Positions 1 through 8,200 of a stretch of DNA of 37,033 nucleotides are shown here, one piece after another. The stretch spans positions 1-37,033 of the forward strand of contig DASUMP010000211.1 in the NCBI GenBank assembly GCA_036277635.1, given 5' to 3'. Both the position numbers and the translations under genes were made by a program. The stretch comes from DASUMP01 sp036277635 (lineage in GTDB: Bacteria > Actinomycetota > Acidimicrobiia > IMCC26256 > PALSA-610). The stretch's first letter is position 1. The number at the start of each line of letters is the position of its first letter. The notes under the pieces are model-generated. The model did not search any database and was not told the origin of the DNA. It worked only from the letters and a program-made list of their open reading frames with translations.

Positions 1-359
1 CGACGCGCGCCGCGCAGCAGGTCGGTCGGATCCGGGAGCGGGAACCGATCGGCCGATGCCACCGCACCCCGGTGCAGATCGAATCCGACGACGCGACGGA
101 GCACCTCGGGCGGAGCGACGTAGACCGGCGCGGGCGTCGCGTCGAGCTCGACGCGCAGCGCGTCGTACTGGGTGGCGGTGACGAGCACGGCGCGCACGTG
201 GCGCGACGACGCCAGCAGCCGGGCGACGACGAGCGGTCCTTCACCCACGAAGAACCCGGCGCGACCCTCGACGCGGGCGCGCAGCTCCGGGTCGCTCAGG
301 TCGACGAAGTCGGCGAGTCGGGGATCGCCGGCGTCGTCGACCGGGATCGGCGCACCCAC
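1..359 (-). CDS. TrmH/SpoU-family RNA methyltransferase, N-terminal part (cut by window edge)
   Basis: Reading the minus strand from a GTG at 357-359 gives 119 complete codons that run off the left edge. The visible part resembles the N-terminal substrate-binding domain of SpoU/TrmH-type 2'-O-ribose methyltransferases: an 'ADFVDLSDPELR' start, then 'GFFVGEGPLVVARLLAS' at about residues 36-52 and 'HVRAVLVT' at about 55-62, as in actinobacterial homologues where this domain presents the RNA substrate. The SAM-binding SPOUT knot would lie outside the window. The start sits 7 nt after the stop of the amidohydrolase gene, so the two are probably co-transcribed. No strong ribosome binding site is visible, so the exact start is uncertain. 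The family call rests on the N-terminal domain only. Confidence 0.7.
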   Translation of the reverse strand, partial: MGAPIPVDDAGDPRLADFVDLSDPELRARVEGRAGFFVGEGPLVVARLLASSRHVRAVLVTATQYDALRVELDATPAPVYVAPPEVLRRVVGFDLHRGAVASADRFPLPDPTDLLRGAR

Positions 360-366
360 CGGCGGC

Positions 367-2070
367 TCAGGCGGTGGCGAGCGGCGGACCGCTGCGCAGC
401 AGCGTGCCCGCCAGCGCGCCGGTGTGCTCGCCGTGCTCCATGAACACCTCGCCGTTCACGAGCGTGTACTCGTAGCCCGCGCCGCGCTGCACGTAGCGAC
501 CCGCACCGCGTGGGAAGTCGTGCACCATCTCGGGGAGCGGCAGGGCGAGCGCGTCGAGGTCGATGACGTTGACGTCGGCGAACGCGCCCGGCGCGAGCAC
601 GCCGCGACCTTCGAGCTCGTAGAGCGCGGCCGTGTCCGACGTCATGCGCCGGACGCCCTCCTCCAGGGAGAACACGCCCTCGTCGCGCACCCAGTGCGCG
701 AGGAACCATGTGGGCTGGCCCGCGTCCATGATGAGCCCCACGTGGGCGCCCGAGTCGGCGAGGCCGAGGACCGTTGCAGGGTGGTGCAGCATCCAGTGGA
801 CGGCGTCGGGCCGTTGGTTGAGGAACGGGAAGCTGAACACGGCGCGCCCGCGTGACTCGCGGGTGATGCGCACGAACGCGTCGACGACGTCGCCGCCGCC
901 GGCCGCGGCGTGCGCCGCGAGGGTGTCGGCGGCGCCGAAGTCGTAGCGCGCCGGTTCGGCGTCGAGCACGAACACGCCGTCCCAGTCGAGCCCGGGCAGG
1001 TGCGCACGCGCGTCGGCGATCAGCTCGGCGCGGCGGACGTCGTCGTCGAGGGCGGCGAGCCGCGCGTCGAGGGGGAGGTCGCGCAGCGCAGCCCACGTGG
1101 GTGCACGATCGAAGAACGTGCGGCCCGCGAGCCCGAACAGCAGGGCGATCCCTCGCGGCGTGGTCTGCGGTCGGACGACGCCGCCGGCGGCGGCCTCGGC
1201 GTCGACGAAGTCGAAGATCCTCCGGTAGAGCTCGGGTCCGAGGTTGCTCTGAGCCACCCCGAACGTGACCGGACGCCCCGTGGTGCGCGCGACCTCGGCC
1301 ATCCAGTGCACCTCGGCGCGGGTGTTCTCGTAGTGGGCACCGGGACCTTCGAAGCGCGGCGCGACCTCGAAGACGCCGCGGTCGTGGCGACCGAGCGCTC
1401 CCGCGATCGCGAGGAGCTCGTCGGCGGTCGCCCACGTGCCGGGGACCGGACGTCCGTCGGGCACGCGGTGCAGCAGCGTGCGCGAGGTCGAGAACCCGAG
1501 CGCCCCGGCGCGCATCGCTTCGTCGACGACCGCGACCATGGCGGCGACGTCGTCGGCCGACGCGGGGGTCTCGTCGAGGCCGCGCTCACCCATCACGTAG
1601 TGGCGGACCGCGCAGTGCCCCACCATGCCGCCGACGTTCACTCCCTTCGGGAGCCGTTCGAGCGATCCGAGGTACTCGCCGTAGGTCTCCCAGTCCCACG
1701 GCAGCCCGTCGAGGATGCTCGCGGCGGGGATGTCCTCGACGGACTCCATGAGCTCGGCGAGGTAGCCGCGGTCGTCGGGTCGGCACGGCGCGAACGTCAC
1801 GCCGCAGTTGCCGAGCACGACCGACGTGACGCCGTGCCAGCACGACGACGATCCGGTGGGGTCCCAGGCGAGCTGCGCGTCGAGGTGGGTGTGGATGTCG
1901 ACGAAGCCGGGCGTGACGACGAGTCCGTCGGCGTCGAGCTCGCGCCGGCCCCGCCCGTCGACCCGACCGACGTCGGTGACGCGGTCGCCGTCGATCGCGA
2001 CGTCGGCGACGCGTGCGGGCGCCCCCGTGCCGTCGACGACGGTCCCGCTCCGGATGACGACATCGTGCAC
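367..2070 (-). CDS. N-acyl-D-amino-acid deacylase-like amidohydrolase (D-aminoacylase family)
   Basis: A 567-residue amidohydrolase of the D-aminoacylase/D-hydantoinase superfamily, a metal-dependent cytoplasmic hydrolase of amide or cyclic amide bonds. The N-terminal beta-strand region leads into the metal motif 'PGFVDIHTHLD' (H60, H62), followed by 'GVTSVVLGNCG' with C89, the metal-ligand cysteine characteristic of N-acyl-D-amino-acid deacylases, and a late 'DSGAHVG' Asp near residue 438 in the position of the catalytic aspartate. GTG at 2068-2070 was chosen because GGGAGAGC precedes it at good spacing and the family N-terminus begins here; the frame stays open 54 codons further but that part is arginine-rich and not family-like. 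A TACCGT hexamer at 2099-2104 is a likely promoter -10. The real substrate cannot be read from sequence. Confidence 0.88.
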   Translation of the reverse strand: MHDVVIRSGTVVDGTGAPARVADVAIDGDRVTDVGRVDGRGRRELDADGLVVTPGFVDIHTHLDAQLAWDPTGSSSCWHGVTSVVLGNCGVTFAPCRPDDRGYLAELMESVEDIPAASILDGLPWDWETYGEYLGSLERLPKGVNVGGMVGHCAVRHYVMGERGLDETPASADDVAAMVAVVDEAMRAGALGFSTSRTLLHRVPDGRPVPGTWATADELLAIAGALGRHDRGVFEVAPRFEGPGAHYENTRAEVHWMAEVARTTGRPVTFGVAQSNLGPELYRRIFDFVDAEAAAGGVVRPQTTPRGIALLFGLAGRTFFDRAPTWAALRDLPLDARLAALDDDVRRAELIADARAHLPGLDWDGVFVLDAEPARYDFGAADTLAAHAAAGGGDVVDAFVRITRESRGRAVFSFPFLNQRPDAVHWMLHHPATVLGLADSGAHVGLIMDAGQPTWFLAHWVRDEGVFSLEEGVRRMTSDTAALYELEGRGVLAPGAFADVNVIDLDALALPLPEMVHDFPRGAGRYVQRGAGYEYTLVNGEVFMEHGEHTGALAGTLLRSGPPLATA

Positions 2071-2098
2071 CGTGCTCTCCCACGCTCGGGGTTGTCGA

Positions 2099-2104
2099 AC
2101 GGTA
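2099..2104 (-). promoter_or_regulatory. Predicted -10 element (TACCGT) for the amidohydrolase gene
   Basis: On the minus strand TACCGT lies 28 nt before the GTG start of the amidohydrolase. It matches the actinobacterial TAnnnT -10 pattern. Transcription from about 2092 would give a short leader containing the GGGAGAGC ribosome binding site. No clear -35 is visible. Confidence 0.4.
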
Positions 2105-2185
2105 GCCAGGTCGGCAGGTGCGCTGCGCTCACGGCATTCGGTGGGAGAATCACGACGCGGCCGGGGACCGACAGCGAGGTGGCGG

Positions 2186-3856
2186 ATGATCGGACGGGCA
2201 CGCACACCGGCGAGCACCGCGGTCCGCATCACGGGGGTCTACCTCCTCGCCGCCACGGTCTGGATCCTCGCCTCCGACCGGATCGTCGACGGTCTGCCCC
2301 ACAGCGTCCAGTCGGTGAAGGGGCTCGCGTTCGTCGTCGTCACGGCCGGTGTGCTGTTCGCCGTGCTCGTCCGTGACCTCGGCCACCGCGAGGCGCTCGC
2401 TCGGCTGCTCGAGCAGGAGCGCGCCGCTTCCGAGCACCTCTTCGCGGCGACGCCGGAACCGGCGTGGGTCTTCGACGCCGAGACCTTGCGCTTCCTCGCG
2501 GTGAACGACGCCACGATCGCCCGCTACGGGTGGACGGCGGACGAGTTCCGAGCGATGACCATCATGGACATCCGGCCCCCGGACGAACGGGAGCGCCTCG
2601 GACCGGTGCTCCGCACCCTCACACCCGAGCATCGCGACTTCGGGCGCTGGCGCCACCGGACCAAGGACGGCCGAGTGCTCGATGTGCACATCTCCGCGCA
2701 CGGCGTCGTCTACGACGGCCGGCCCGCGGAGCTCGTGATCGCCCGCGACGAGAGCGACCTGGTGCGTGAAGAGGAGGCCCGCCTGACCCGCCACCGTCGC
2801 CAGGTGGTCCTCGCGGCGTTGAGCACCCTCGCGCTGGCCGAGCCGGCGCTGCAGACCCTGTTCGCGCGCGCGTGTGCGGCGATCGTCGCCGAGCCGGGGT
2901 TCGCCGGCGCGGCGGTGATCCAGCTCGACGGGGATCGCCGCGTCCTGTGGGCGATCGAGGGCGAGTGGACTGGAGCAGACGCGACCGCGGTCCTGCCGCT
3001 CGAGTCGAGCTCGTGGGACCGCCGGGTCACGTTCGCGCCCGGAGCCGGCGACACCACGCTGTTGTTCGCGCCGATCGTGGGGCGAGTCGAGGCGTTCGGC
3101 GCGATCGTTGCCCGCGCGAACGGATCCGTCGACGAGGACGCGACGCTGTTCGTCGAGTCGCTCGCGAACGTCCTCGGCACCGCGGTCGTGCGCCGGGAGA
3201 CGAGCGACGCGCTTGCGCTGGCAGAGGAAGCCGAGCGGCAACGGATCAGCGAGGACATCCACGACGACCCGTTGCAGCTCCTGATCGCAGTCGCGATGCG
3301 CTTGCAGGTGATGCGCCGACGTCATGCCGACCCGGAGCTGCGCGCCGAGCTCGACTCGATCCTGGTCGACGAGCGCCGCGCCATCGAACGGCTGCGCATG
3401 GTGATGTTCGAGCTGCACCCACAAGGGATCGACGACGGCGGACTCGCGCAGGCGTTCGAGCACGTGTTGGAGCGCGTGGCGACCGGCGAGACCACGTACA
3501 GCGTCGACGACCACACGGAGGTGCCGATCCCCGCATCCACCGCGGCGATCCTGTTCCGTTCCGCGCGGGAGGCGATCCTCAACGTCGGGCGGCACGCGAA
3601 CGCCCGCCACATCGAGGTGACGATCACGCCGGAGGACGAGGGCACCACCGTGCGCGTGCGCGACGACGGCGACGGGTTCGAGATCGCGGGCTCCGAGTCC
3701 CGCCCCGGCCACCTCGGTCTCGTGACCATGCGTGCCCGCGTCGCGCGCGCCGGTGGTCGCACCGTCGTGCGATCCGAGCCGGGTGGGGGGACGACCGTCG
3801 AGCTGTGGATCCCGCACCGCAGCGCCGGTCCGCCCGGCGTTCCCGATCCGACCTGA
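2186..3856 (+). CDS. Membrane-anchored PAS sensor histidine kinase (HisKA_3/NarL type)
   Basis: A 556-residue histidine kinase. Two hydrophobic segments near residues 13-32 and 44-62 anchor it in the membrane with almost no external loop. A PAS domain follows (about 80-185, with 'PAWVFDAETLRFLAVNDA'), then a GAF-like region (about 200-340). The dimerisation/phosphoacceptor helix reads 'ERQRISEDIHDDPLQLL', H359 being the phosphorylated histidine of the HisKA_3 class. The C-terminal HATPase_c domain has the N box around N466 ('AILNVGRHANARH') and 'DDGDGFE' plus 'GHLGLVTMRAR' ATP-lid motifs. ATG at 2186 has GAGGTGG just upstream; the longer open frame before it is not kinase-like. No response regulator is adjacent on either side, so its partner, normally a LuxR/NarL-type DNA-binding regulator, is encoded elsewhere. 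Signal unknown. Confidence 0.92.
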   Translation: MIGRARTPASTAVRITGVYLLAATVWILASDRIVDGLPHSVQSVKGLAFVVVTAGVLFAVLVRDLGHREALARLLEQERAASEHLFAATPEPAWVFDAETLRFLAVNDATIARYGWTADEFRAMTIMDIRPPDERERLGPVLRTLTPEHRDFGRWRHRTKDGRVLDVHISAHGVVYDGRPAELVIARDESDLVREEEARLTRHRRQVVLAALSTLALAEPALQTLFARACAAIVAEPGFAGAAVIQLDGDRRVLWAIEGEWTGADATAVLPLESSSWDRRVTFAPGAGDTTLLFAPIVGRVEAFGAIVARANGSVDEDATLFVESLANVLGTAVVRRETSDALALAEEAERQRISEDIHDDPLQLLIAVAMRLQVMRRRHADPELRAELDSILVDERRAIERLRMVMFELHPQGIDDGGLAQAFEHVLERVATGETTYSVDDHTEVPIPASTAAILFRSAREAILNVGRHANARHIEVTITPEDEGTTVRVRDDGDGFEIAGSESRPGHLGLVTMRARVARAGGRTVVRSEPGGGTTVELWIPHRSAGPPGVPDPT

Positions 3857-3914
3857 GCGTCGCGCCGCTGGTGCAACAATGCCGGCGCCCGCCCGCCCGC
3901 CGCCGGAGGATCCC

Positions 3915-5021
3915 GTGCTCTCGTCGATGGACGACTACCCGCTCCACCAGGTCGCCGAGCCGATCCGCCATGTGGGATCGAGCGACCGGAACTTCTACGA
4001 CCGCTACTACTTCAACCTGCACGGCTCCACCGACGAGCTGTTCATGGTGCTCGGGATGGGCCAGTACCCGAACCTCGCGACGCAAGACGCGTTCGCGGTC
4101 GTGTGCCGCGACGGCATGCACCGCGTCGTGCGGGCGTCGAGGGAGCTCGGCGATCGCGCCGACACGACCGTGGGGCCGTTCCGCGTCGAGGTGCTCGAAC
4201 CGCTCCAGCGGCTGCGGTTCGTCCTCGAGCCGACCGAGCACCCGATGGCGTTCGACCTCACCTGGGACGGCGCGATCCCGGCGTTCGAAGAGCCGCGCCA
4301 CTTCGTGCGCCGCCACGGCCGGGTGCTGTTCGACACGATGCGCTTCGCGCAGACCGGGTGCTGGACCGGCACCTTGGAGGTCGGCGGCGAGACCATCACG
4401 ATCACGCCCGACCGGTGGAAGGGCACGCGGGATCGGTCGTGGGGCGTGCGGCCGGTCGGTGAGGCGGAACCGCCCGGCATCCGGCAGGGCTCGGGTCAGA
4501 TGATCGGGATGTGGAACTACGCGCCCATGCAGTTCGACGACTGCTCGATCCTGTACATCCTCCAGGAGGAGCCCGACGGCACCCGGATGATCGAAGAGGC
4601 GGTGCGCATCTGGGCCGACCCCGAGCGCGGCCACGAGTGGCTCGGTCGACCCGAGTACGAGCACGCGCTCGAGCCGGGCACCCGGATGGTGCGCCGGCCG
4701 TCGACGCTGCGCTTCCCCGAGGCGCCCGGCGGCGGCTTCGACGTGCACGTCGAGCCCCTGCGGCACGCGTACATCGCGATCGGCACCGGCTACGGCATGG
4801 AAGACGACTGGCGCCACGGCATGTACCAGGGTCCGTTGGAGGTGCAGTACCGCGAGTGGCCCGAAGCCGACCTCGAAGGATGGGGCTGGTACGGCGTCGT
4901 CGACCACGTCGCCCGGTTCACGACGACCACGGGCGACGTCGGCTACGGCCTCCACGAGCACGGCTTCTTCGGCCCGTTCCCGAAGTACGGACTCGAGCGC
5001 TGGGACGACGGCGCCCCCTGA
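3915..5021 (+). CDS. Conserved protein of unknown function (DUF7064/DUF7065-like)
   Basis: A 368-residue protein rich in aromatic and beta-strand sequence. Recognisable blocks are 'NFYDRYYFNLHG' near the N-terminus, 'DRSWGVRPVGE' in the middle and 'GMWNYAPMQFDD' after it; I recall these from actinobacterial proteins covered by the DUF7064/DUF7065 families, which have been compared with lipocalin-like, hydroxyneurosporene-synthase-like folds. No catalytic motif can be assigned. GTG at 3915-3917 was chosen because CGGAGGA lies 5 nt upstream, a better context than an in-frame ATG 36 nt earlier. The gene is 58 nt after the kinase, on the same strand, and converges on the agmatine operon. No signal peptide or membrane segment is visible. 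Members often sit near lipid or steroid catabolic genes, but that is weak evidence of function. Confidence 0.8.
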   Translation: MLSSMDDYPLHQVAEPIRHVGSSDRNFYDRYYFNLHGSTDELFMVLGMGQYPNLATQDAFAVVCRDGMHRVVRASRELGDRADTTVGPFRVEVLEPLQRLRFVLEPTEHPMAFDLTWDGAIPAFEEPRHFVRRHGRVLFDTMRFAQTGCWTGTLEVGGETITITPDRWKGTRDRSWGVRPVGEAEPPGIRQGSGQMIGMWNYAPMQFDDCSILYILQEEPDGTRMIEEAVRIWADPERGHEWLGRPEYEHALEPGTRMVRRPSTLRFPEAPGGGFDVHVEPLRHAYIAIGTGYGMEDDWRHGMYQGPLEVQYREWPEADLEGWGWYGVVDHVARFTTTTGDVGYGLHEHGFFGPFPKYGLERWDDGAP

Positions 5022-5038
5022 CGGGCACGGGTCCCGTC
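5020..5038. terminator. Possible weak bidirectional terminator hairpin
   Basis: GACGGG and CCCGTC form a 6-bp stem with a 7-nt loop in the 25-nt gap between convergent genes, partly inside the upstream stop codon. There is no T-tract. It may end transcription from both sides, but a 6-bp GC stem is common by chance in this DNA. Confidence 0.25.
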
Positions 5039-5046
5039 GCCGAGTG

Positions 5047-5238
5047 TCACGCGTCGTCGAGGTCTTCTTCGTCGACGACGACGTCCCAGCGGGAGAGGCA
5101 GTCTTCGCACGCGTACGTGAGCACGTCGCCGGGCTCGACGGCGTCGGCGGGTTCGTCGGCGGTCGCTTCGGCGAGCGGGGTGACGAGGTGCGCCACGCCG
5201 TCGCAGTCGGGGCAGCGGATTTCGCGGGCGATGGTCAC
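5047..5238 (-). CDS. Small zinc-ribbon protein coupled to the agmatine pathway operon
   Basis: A 63-residue protein with two CxxC knuckles ('IRCPDCDG' at 7-14 and 'YACEDCLS' at 42-49), enough for a single zinc-ribbon finger, and a very acidic C-terminal tail ('DEEDLDD'). Its GTG start at 5236-5238 overlaps the stop of the nitrilase gene as GTGA, so translation is almost certainly coupled to it. I do not recognise a named family. The position as the third gene of a deiminase-amidase operon suggests a partner or accessory role, but nothing in the sequence proves it. The acidic tail and lack of basic residues argue against nucleic acid binding. Confidence 0.8.
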   Translation of the reverse strand: MTIAREIRCPDCDGVAHLVTPLAEATADEPADAVEPGDVLTYACEDCLSRWDVVVDEEDLDDA

Positions 5239-6176
5239 GGGCGCTCCCGGGGGTCGGTCAGCGCACCGTACGTGTCGGGGCGGCGGGTGGCGAGGAACGG
5301 GAACAGGTCGAGCCAGTCGCGACGCTGGTCGAGGTCGAGGTCGGCGACGAGCACCGCGGGCTCGTCGCGAGGCGCCTGCACCAGCACCCGACCGTACGGA
5401 TCGCTGATGAACGACGACCCGTAGAAGGTGATCGGGCCCTCGGTCCCGATGCGGTTCGGCACGACCATGAACGTGCCGTTCGTGATGCCGTGCGCGCGGA
5501 TCACCTGCTCCCACAACGGTTCGGTGTCGAAGTCGGGGTGGTCGGGCTCGGAGCCGATCGCGGTCGGGTAGACGACGATCTCGGCGCCCTGGAGCGCGTA
5601 GAGGCGGGCGACTTCGGGGAACCACTCGTCCCAGCAGGTGGGGAACCCGACGCGCGCGTCGCCGAGGTCGACGACGGGATAGCCGGTGTCGCCGGGACGG
5701 AAGTAGCGGTCTTCGTAGTAGCCGGCGGTGACCGGGAGATGCATCTTGCGCGTGCGCGCGAGCACCGTGCCGTCGGGAGCGACGCAGATCGCGGTGTTGT
5801 AGCCGAGCCCGTCGTCGGCGGCGCGCTCGTACAGCGACGCGTGCACCGCGACGCCGGTCTCGGCGGCGAGCGAGGCCGCGAAGTCGTGGGTGGGGCCACC
5901 CGGGAGCGGCTCGGGCTCGACCCCCGCGCCGCGCGGCCCGCGATCGGTGATCGCGAAGTACGCCGACAGGGTGAGCTCCTGGAGACACACCAGCCGCGCG
6001 CCCCGGTCGGCCGCGATCCGCACCGCGTCCGCGAGCGCGGCGCGGTGCTCCTGCGGATCGGGGTGCCACCGGTGCTGCACGAGCGCGACTCGGAACGGGG
6101 GTCGGGTGGGGGGATGGACGCGCGCGGGGGAGTCGGGAACTGCGCCGACGGCTTCGATGACGTGCAGCTCGCTCAT
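5235..6176 (-). CDS. aguB: Carbon-nitrogen hydrolase, probable N-carbamoylputrescine amidase
   Basis: A 313-residue nitrilase-superfamily enzyme. The Glu-Lys-Cys triad is visible: E67 in 'VCLQELTLS', K144 in 'RTRKMHLP' and C181 in 'GFPTCWDEWFPE'. 'YYEDRYFRPGD' and 'CWDEWFPE' are the blocks expected in N-carbamoylputrescine amidases, which split N-carbamoylputrescine into putrescine, CO2 and ammonia. The ATG at 6174-6176 overlaps the stop of agmatine deiminase as ATGA, and its own stop overlaps the zinc-ribbon gene, so the pathway steps are translated together. About 28 extra N-terminal residues precede the usual 'RVALVQ' strand. The context makes the aguB assignment stronger than the sequence alone, since beta-ureidopropionases and other nitrilase branches look similar. 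Confidence 0.88.
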   Translation of the reverse strand: MSELHVIEAVGAVPDSPARVHPPTRPPFRVALVQHRWHPDPQEHRAALADAVRIAADRGARLVCLQELTLSAYFAITDRGPRGAGVEPEPLPGGPTHDFAASLAAETGVAVHASLYERAADDGLGYNTAICVAPDGTVLARTRKMHLPVTAGYYEDRYFRPGDTGYPVVDLGDARVGFPTCWDEWFPEVARLYALQGAEIVVYPTAIGSEPDHPDFDTEPLWEQVIRAHGITNGTFMVVPNRIGTEGPITFYGSSFISDPYGRVLVQAPRDEPAVLVADLDLDQRRDWLDLFPFLATRRPDTYGALTDPRERP

Positions 6177-7186
6177 GCCGGCACCTGCTGGGTCACGCAG
6201 TGCACGCCGCCCCCGCCGAACGCGAGGTGCACCGCCGGGACGGGCACGACCTCGCGCCCGGGATAGCACGCCGCGATTCGGACCAGCGTGTCGGCGTCGG
6301 CCTCGTGATCGGCGACCGGCACGACCACGGCGTCGCGCACAGGGAAGAGGTTCACGTACGGGACCGGAACGCTGCGCCCACCGACGCGCGCGTACGGCAG
6401 CACCGGGAGCTCGGTCACGACGATCCCCGCGGCGTCGAGGGCGGCGCGGTTGTCGGCCGCGATGGCGTGGTTCGGGTTCGCGGGGTCGTCGCACCCTTGG
6501 AGGAGTGCTCGACCAGGCGCGTGGAACGCGACCACGTTGTCGACGTGACCGTCGGTGCCGTCGTCCTCGGCGATCGCGTCGGCGAGCCACACGACGCGCT
6601 CGGCACCGAGGAAGTCGTGCAGCACCGCCTCGACGGACTCGCGGGTCGCGCCGGGGTTGCGGTTCGCGTGCAACGCGCAGCGCTCGGTCGTGACGAACAG
6701 CCCGGCACCGTCGTGCGCGAGCGCGCCGCCCTCGAGGACGAGCGGCGCGCGACACACGTCGAGCCCGAGGCGCTCGCCGAGGCGGCGCGCGATCTCGGCG
6801 TCGCGGTCGTACGGCGAGAACTTCTCGCCCCAAGCGTTGAACGTGAACGCGATCGCCTGACGCTCGCCGGTCGCGGTCGCGACGATGATCGGTCCGGAGT
6901 CGCGCAGCCACGAGTCGTCGACCGGGAGCTCGACGACCAGCGCGCCGGGCACGTCGCCGCACGCAGCTCGGGCCGAGGGTGCATCCGCCGGGTCGGCGAC
7001 CACCCACACGGGCTCGCGCGCCGCGATCTCACGCACCAGAGTGGCGTGTTCGGCGCGCGCACCGTCGAGTGCGTCGCCCCACAGCGCGTCGCGGCGGGTC
7101 TCGGTGGGCCAGCCGACGATCGTGCACTCGTGCGGGCCGGTCTCGGCGGGGACGCGCCGGGCCGGCGGCGGTGCGGCACGATCCAT
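6173..7186 (-). CDS. aguA: Agmatine deiminase
   Basis: A 337-residue member of the peptidylarginine-deiminase-like fold that converts agmatine to N-carbamoylputrescine and ammonia. Family blocks are present in order: 'DDSWLRDSGP' (about 89-98), 'EGGALAHDG', 'DDGTDGHVDN' (about 207-216, with the catalytic His and Asp) and the C-terminal 'GGGGVHCVTQQ' in which C330 is the nucleophile. Length is close to the 340-370 residues usual for AguA. It is the first gene of the operon; the ATG at 7184-7186 has no Shine-Dalgarno but TACCGT lies exactly 6 nt upstream, consistent with a leaderless mRNA. Together with the next gene it forms the two-step arginine-decarboxylase-derived route to putrescine; no decarboxylase is in the window. 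Confidence 0.93.
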   Translation of the reverse strand: MDRAAPPPARRVPAETGPHECTIVGWPTETRRDALWGDALDGARAEHATLVREIAAREPVWVVADPADAPSARAACGDVPGALVVELPVDDSWLRDSGPIIVATATGERQAIAFTFNAWGEKFSPYDRDAEIARRLGERLGLDVCRAPLVLEGGALAHDGAGLFVTTERCALHANRNPGATRESVEAVLHDFLGAERVVWLADAIAEDDGTDGHVDNVVAFHAPGRALLQGCDDPANPNHAIAADNRAALDAAGIVVTELPVLPYARVGGRSVPVPYVNLFPVRDAVVVPVADHEADADTLVRIAACYPGREVVPVPAVHLAFGGGGVHCVTQQVPA

Positions 7187-7192
7187 CGCCCG

Positions 7193-7198
7193 ACGGTA
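7193..7198 (-). promoter_or_regulatory. Predicted -10 (TACCGT), leaderless start of aguA
   Basis: TACCGT on the minus strand is separated from the aguA ATG by 6 nt (7187-7192). A transcript starting about 7 nt after a TAnnnT -10 would begin at the start codon. No Shine-Dalgarno is present. Confidence 0.5.
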
Positions 7199-7251
7199 CC
7201 CGCACGACCGCGCGCGCTTCCGGCAGACTGTCGCGACCGAAGGGAGCGACC

Positions 7252-8184
7252 GTGGGTTTGCCCGATCATCTCGCGCAGCTCGCGGCGCGGGTCTCGAACT
7301 GGGGCCGCTGGGGCGAGACCGACCAGCGCGGCACGCTCAACCTCGTCACCCCCGAGGCCACCCGACGCGGCGTCGCCTCGGTGCGCGACGGAACGACGTG
7401 GTCCCTCGCGATCCCGTTCGACCAGCACGGTCCGCAGTGGGACAGCGTGAACATGCCCGAGCGCGTCAACCCCGAGCTGCGCACGTACGCCGTCAACGTG
7501 TCGTTCACCGGCGACCCCGACGACTTCACCACGAGCGACGACGTGTTCCGTATGGGCTCCCAGGCCGCGACGCACTGGGACGCGCTGGGACACGTGGGCT
7601 ACTCCGGACGACTCTGGAACGACACGCCGATGGACGTGATCAGCGGGGACGGCGCCGACCGGCTGGGCATCGAGCACTACGGACCGGTCGCGACGCGCGG
7701 CGTGCTGCTCGACATCGCTCGCTTGCACGGCGTCGACCACTTCGACCACGCCTACCCGATCACCGCCGACGACCTGCAGCGTGCCGCCGACGGCGCGGGC
7801 GTCACCGTCGCCGCCGGCGACGCGGTGCTCGTGCGCACCGGGCAGATGGCACACCTGCGCGCCGCCGACAAGCGCAGGTACTCGATGCCATCACCCGGGT
7901 TCGGGACCGCCAGCATCGAGTGGATCCGCGACCACGACGTCGCGGCGGTCGCCACCGACACGATGACGTTCGAGTGCTATCCGTGCGAGGACCCGGCGGT
8001 CTTCATGCCGGTCCAGATGATCCTCATGCGCGACGTCGGCCTCGCACTCGGGCAGAACTGGCATCTCGACGCGCTCGCCGAGGCGTGCGCGACCGACGGT
8101 CGCGCCACGTTCCTGCTCGTCGCGTCGCCGCTGCCGCTTACCGGAGCGGTGGGCGCGCCGGTCGTGCCGACCGCGATCCGCTGA
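7252..8184 (+). CDS. Cyclase family protein (kynurenine formamidase-like metal hydrolase)
   Basis: A 310-residue protein of the 'cyclase' superfamily that includes kynurenine formamidase and isatin hydrolase, metal-dependent cytoplasmic enzymes that open amide or lactam bonds. The metal-site block reads 'GSQAATHWDALGHVGY' at about residues 102-117, the family's THxD...H pattern. The N-terminal 'NWGRWGETDQRGTLNLVTPE' is the typical opening of the long actinobacterial and fungal members. GTG at 7252 was chosen because AGGGAG lies 5 nt before it; the open frame upstream is unrelated. It is divergent from aguA with 65 nt between them and converges on the SDR pair. No kynurenine pathway gene is nearby, so the substrate is unknown. 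Confidence 0.88.
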   Translation: MGLPDHLAQLAARVSNWGRWGETDQRGTLNLVTPEATRRGVASVRDGTTWSLAIPFDQHGPQWDSVNMPERVNPELRTYAVNVSFTGDPDDFTTSDDVFRMGSQAATHWDALGHVGYSGRLWNDTPMDVISGDGADRLGIEHYGPVATRGVLLDIARLHGVDHFDHAYPITADDLQRAADGAGVTVAAGDAVLVRTGQMAHLRAADKRRYSMPSPGFGTASIEWIRDHDVAAVATDTMTFECYPCEDPAVFMPVQMILMRDVGLALGQNWHLDALAEACATDGRATFLLVASPLPLTGAVGAPVVPTAIR

Positions 8185-8200
8185 TCGATCGCGTCGCCGG

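Noticed and set aside
5047..5238. Small coupled zinc-ribbon gene as a toxin-antitoxin part
   Set aside because: It has no toxin or antitoxin features and is the third gene of a metabolic operon.
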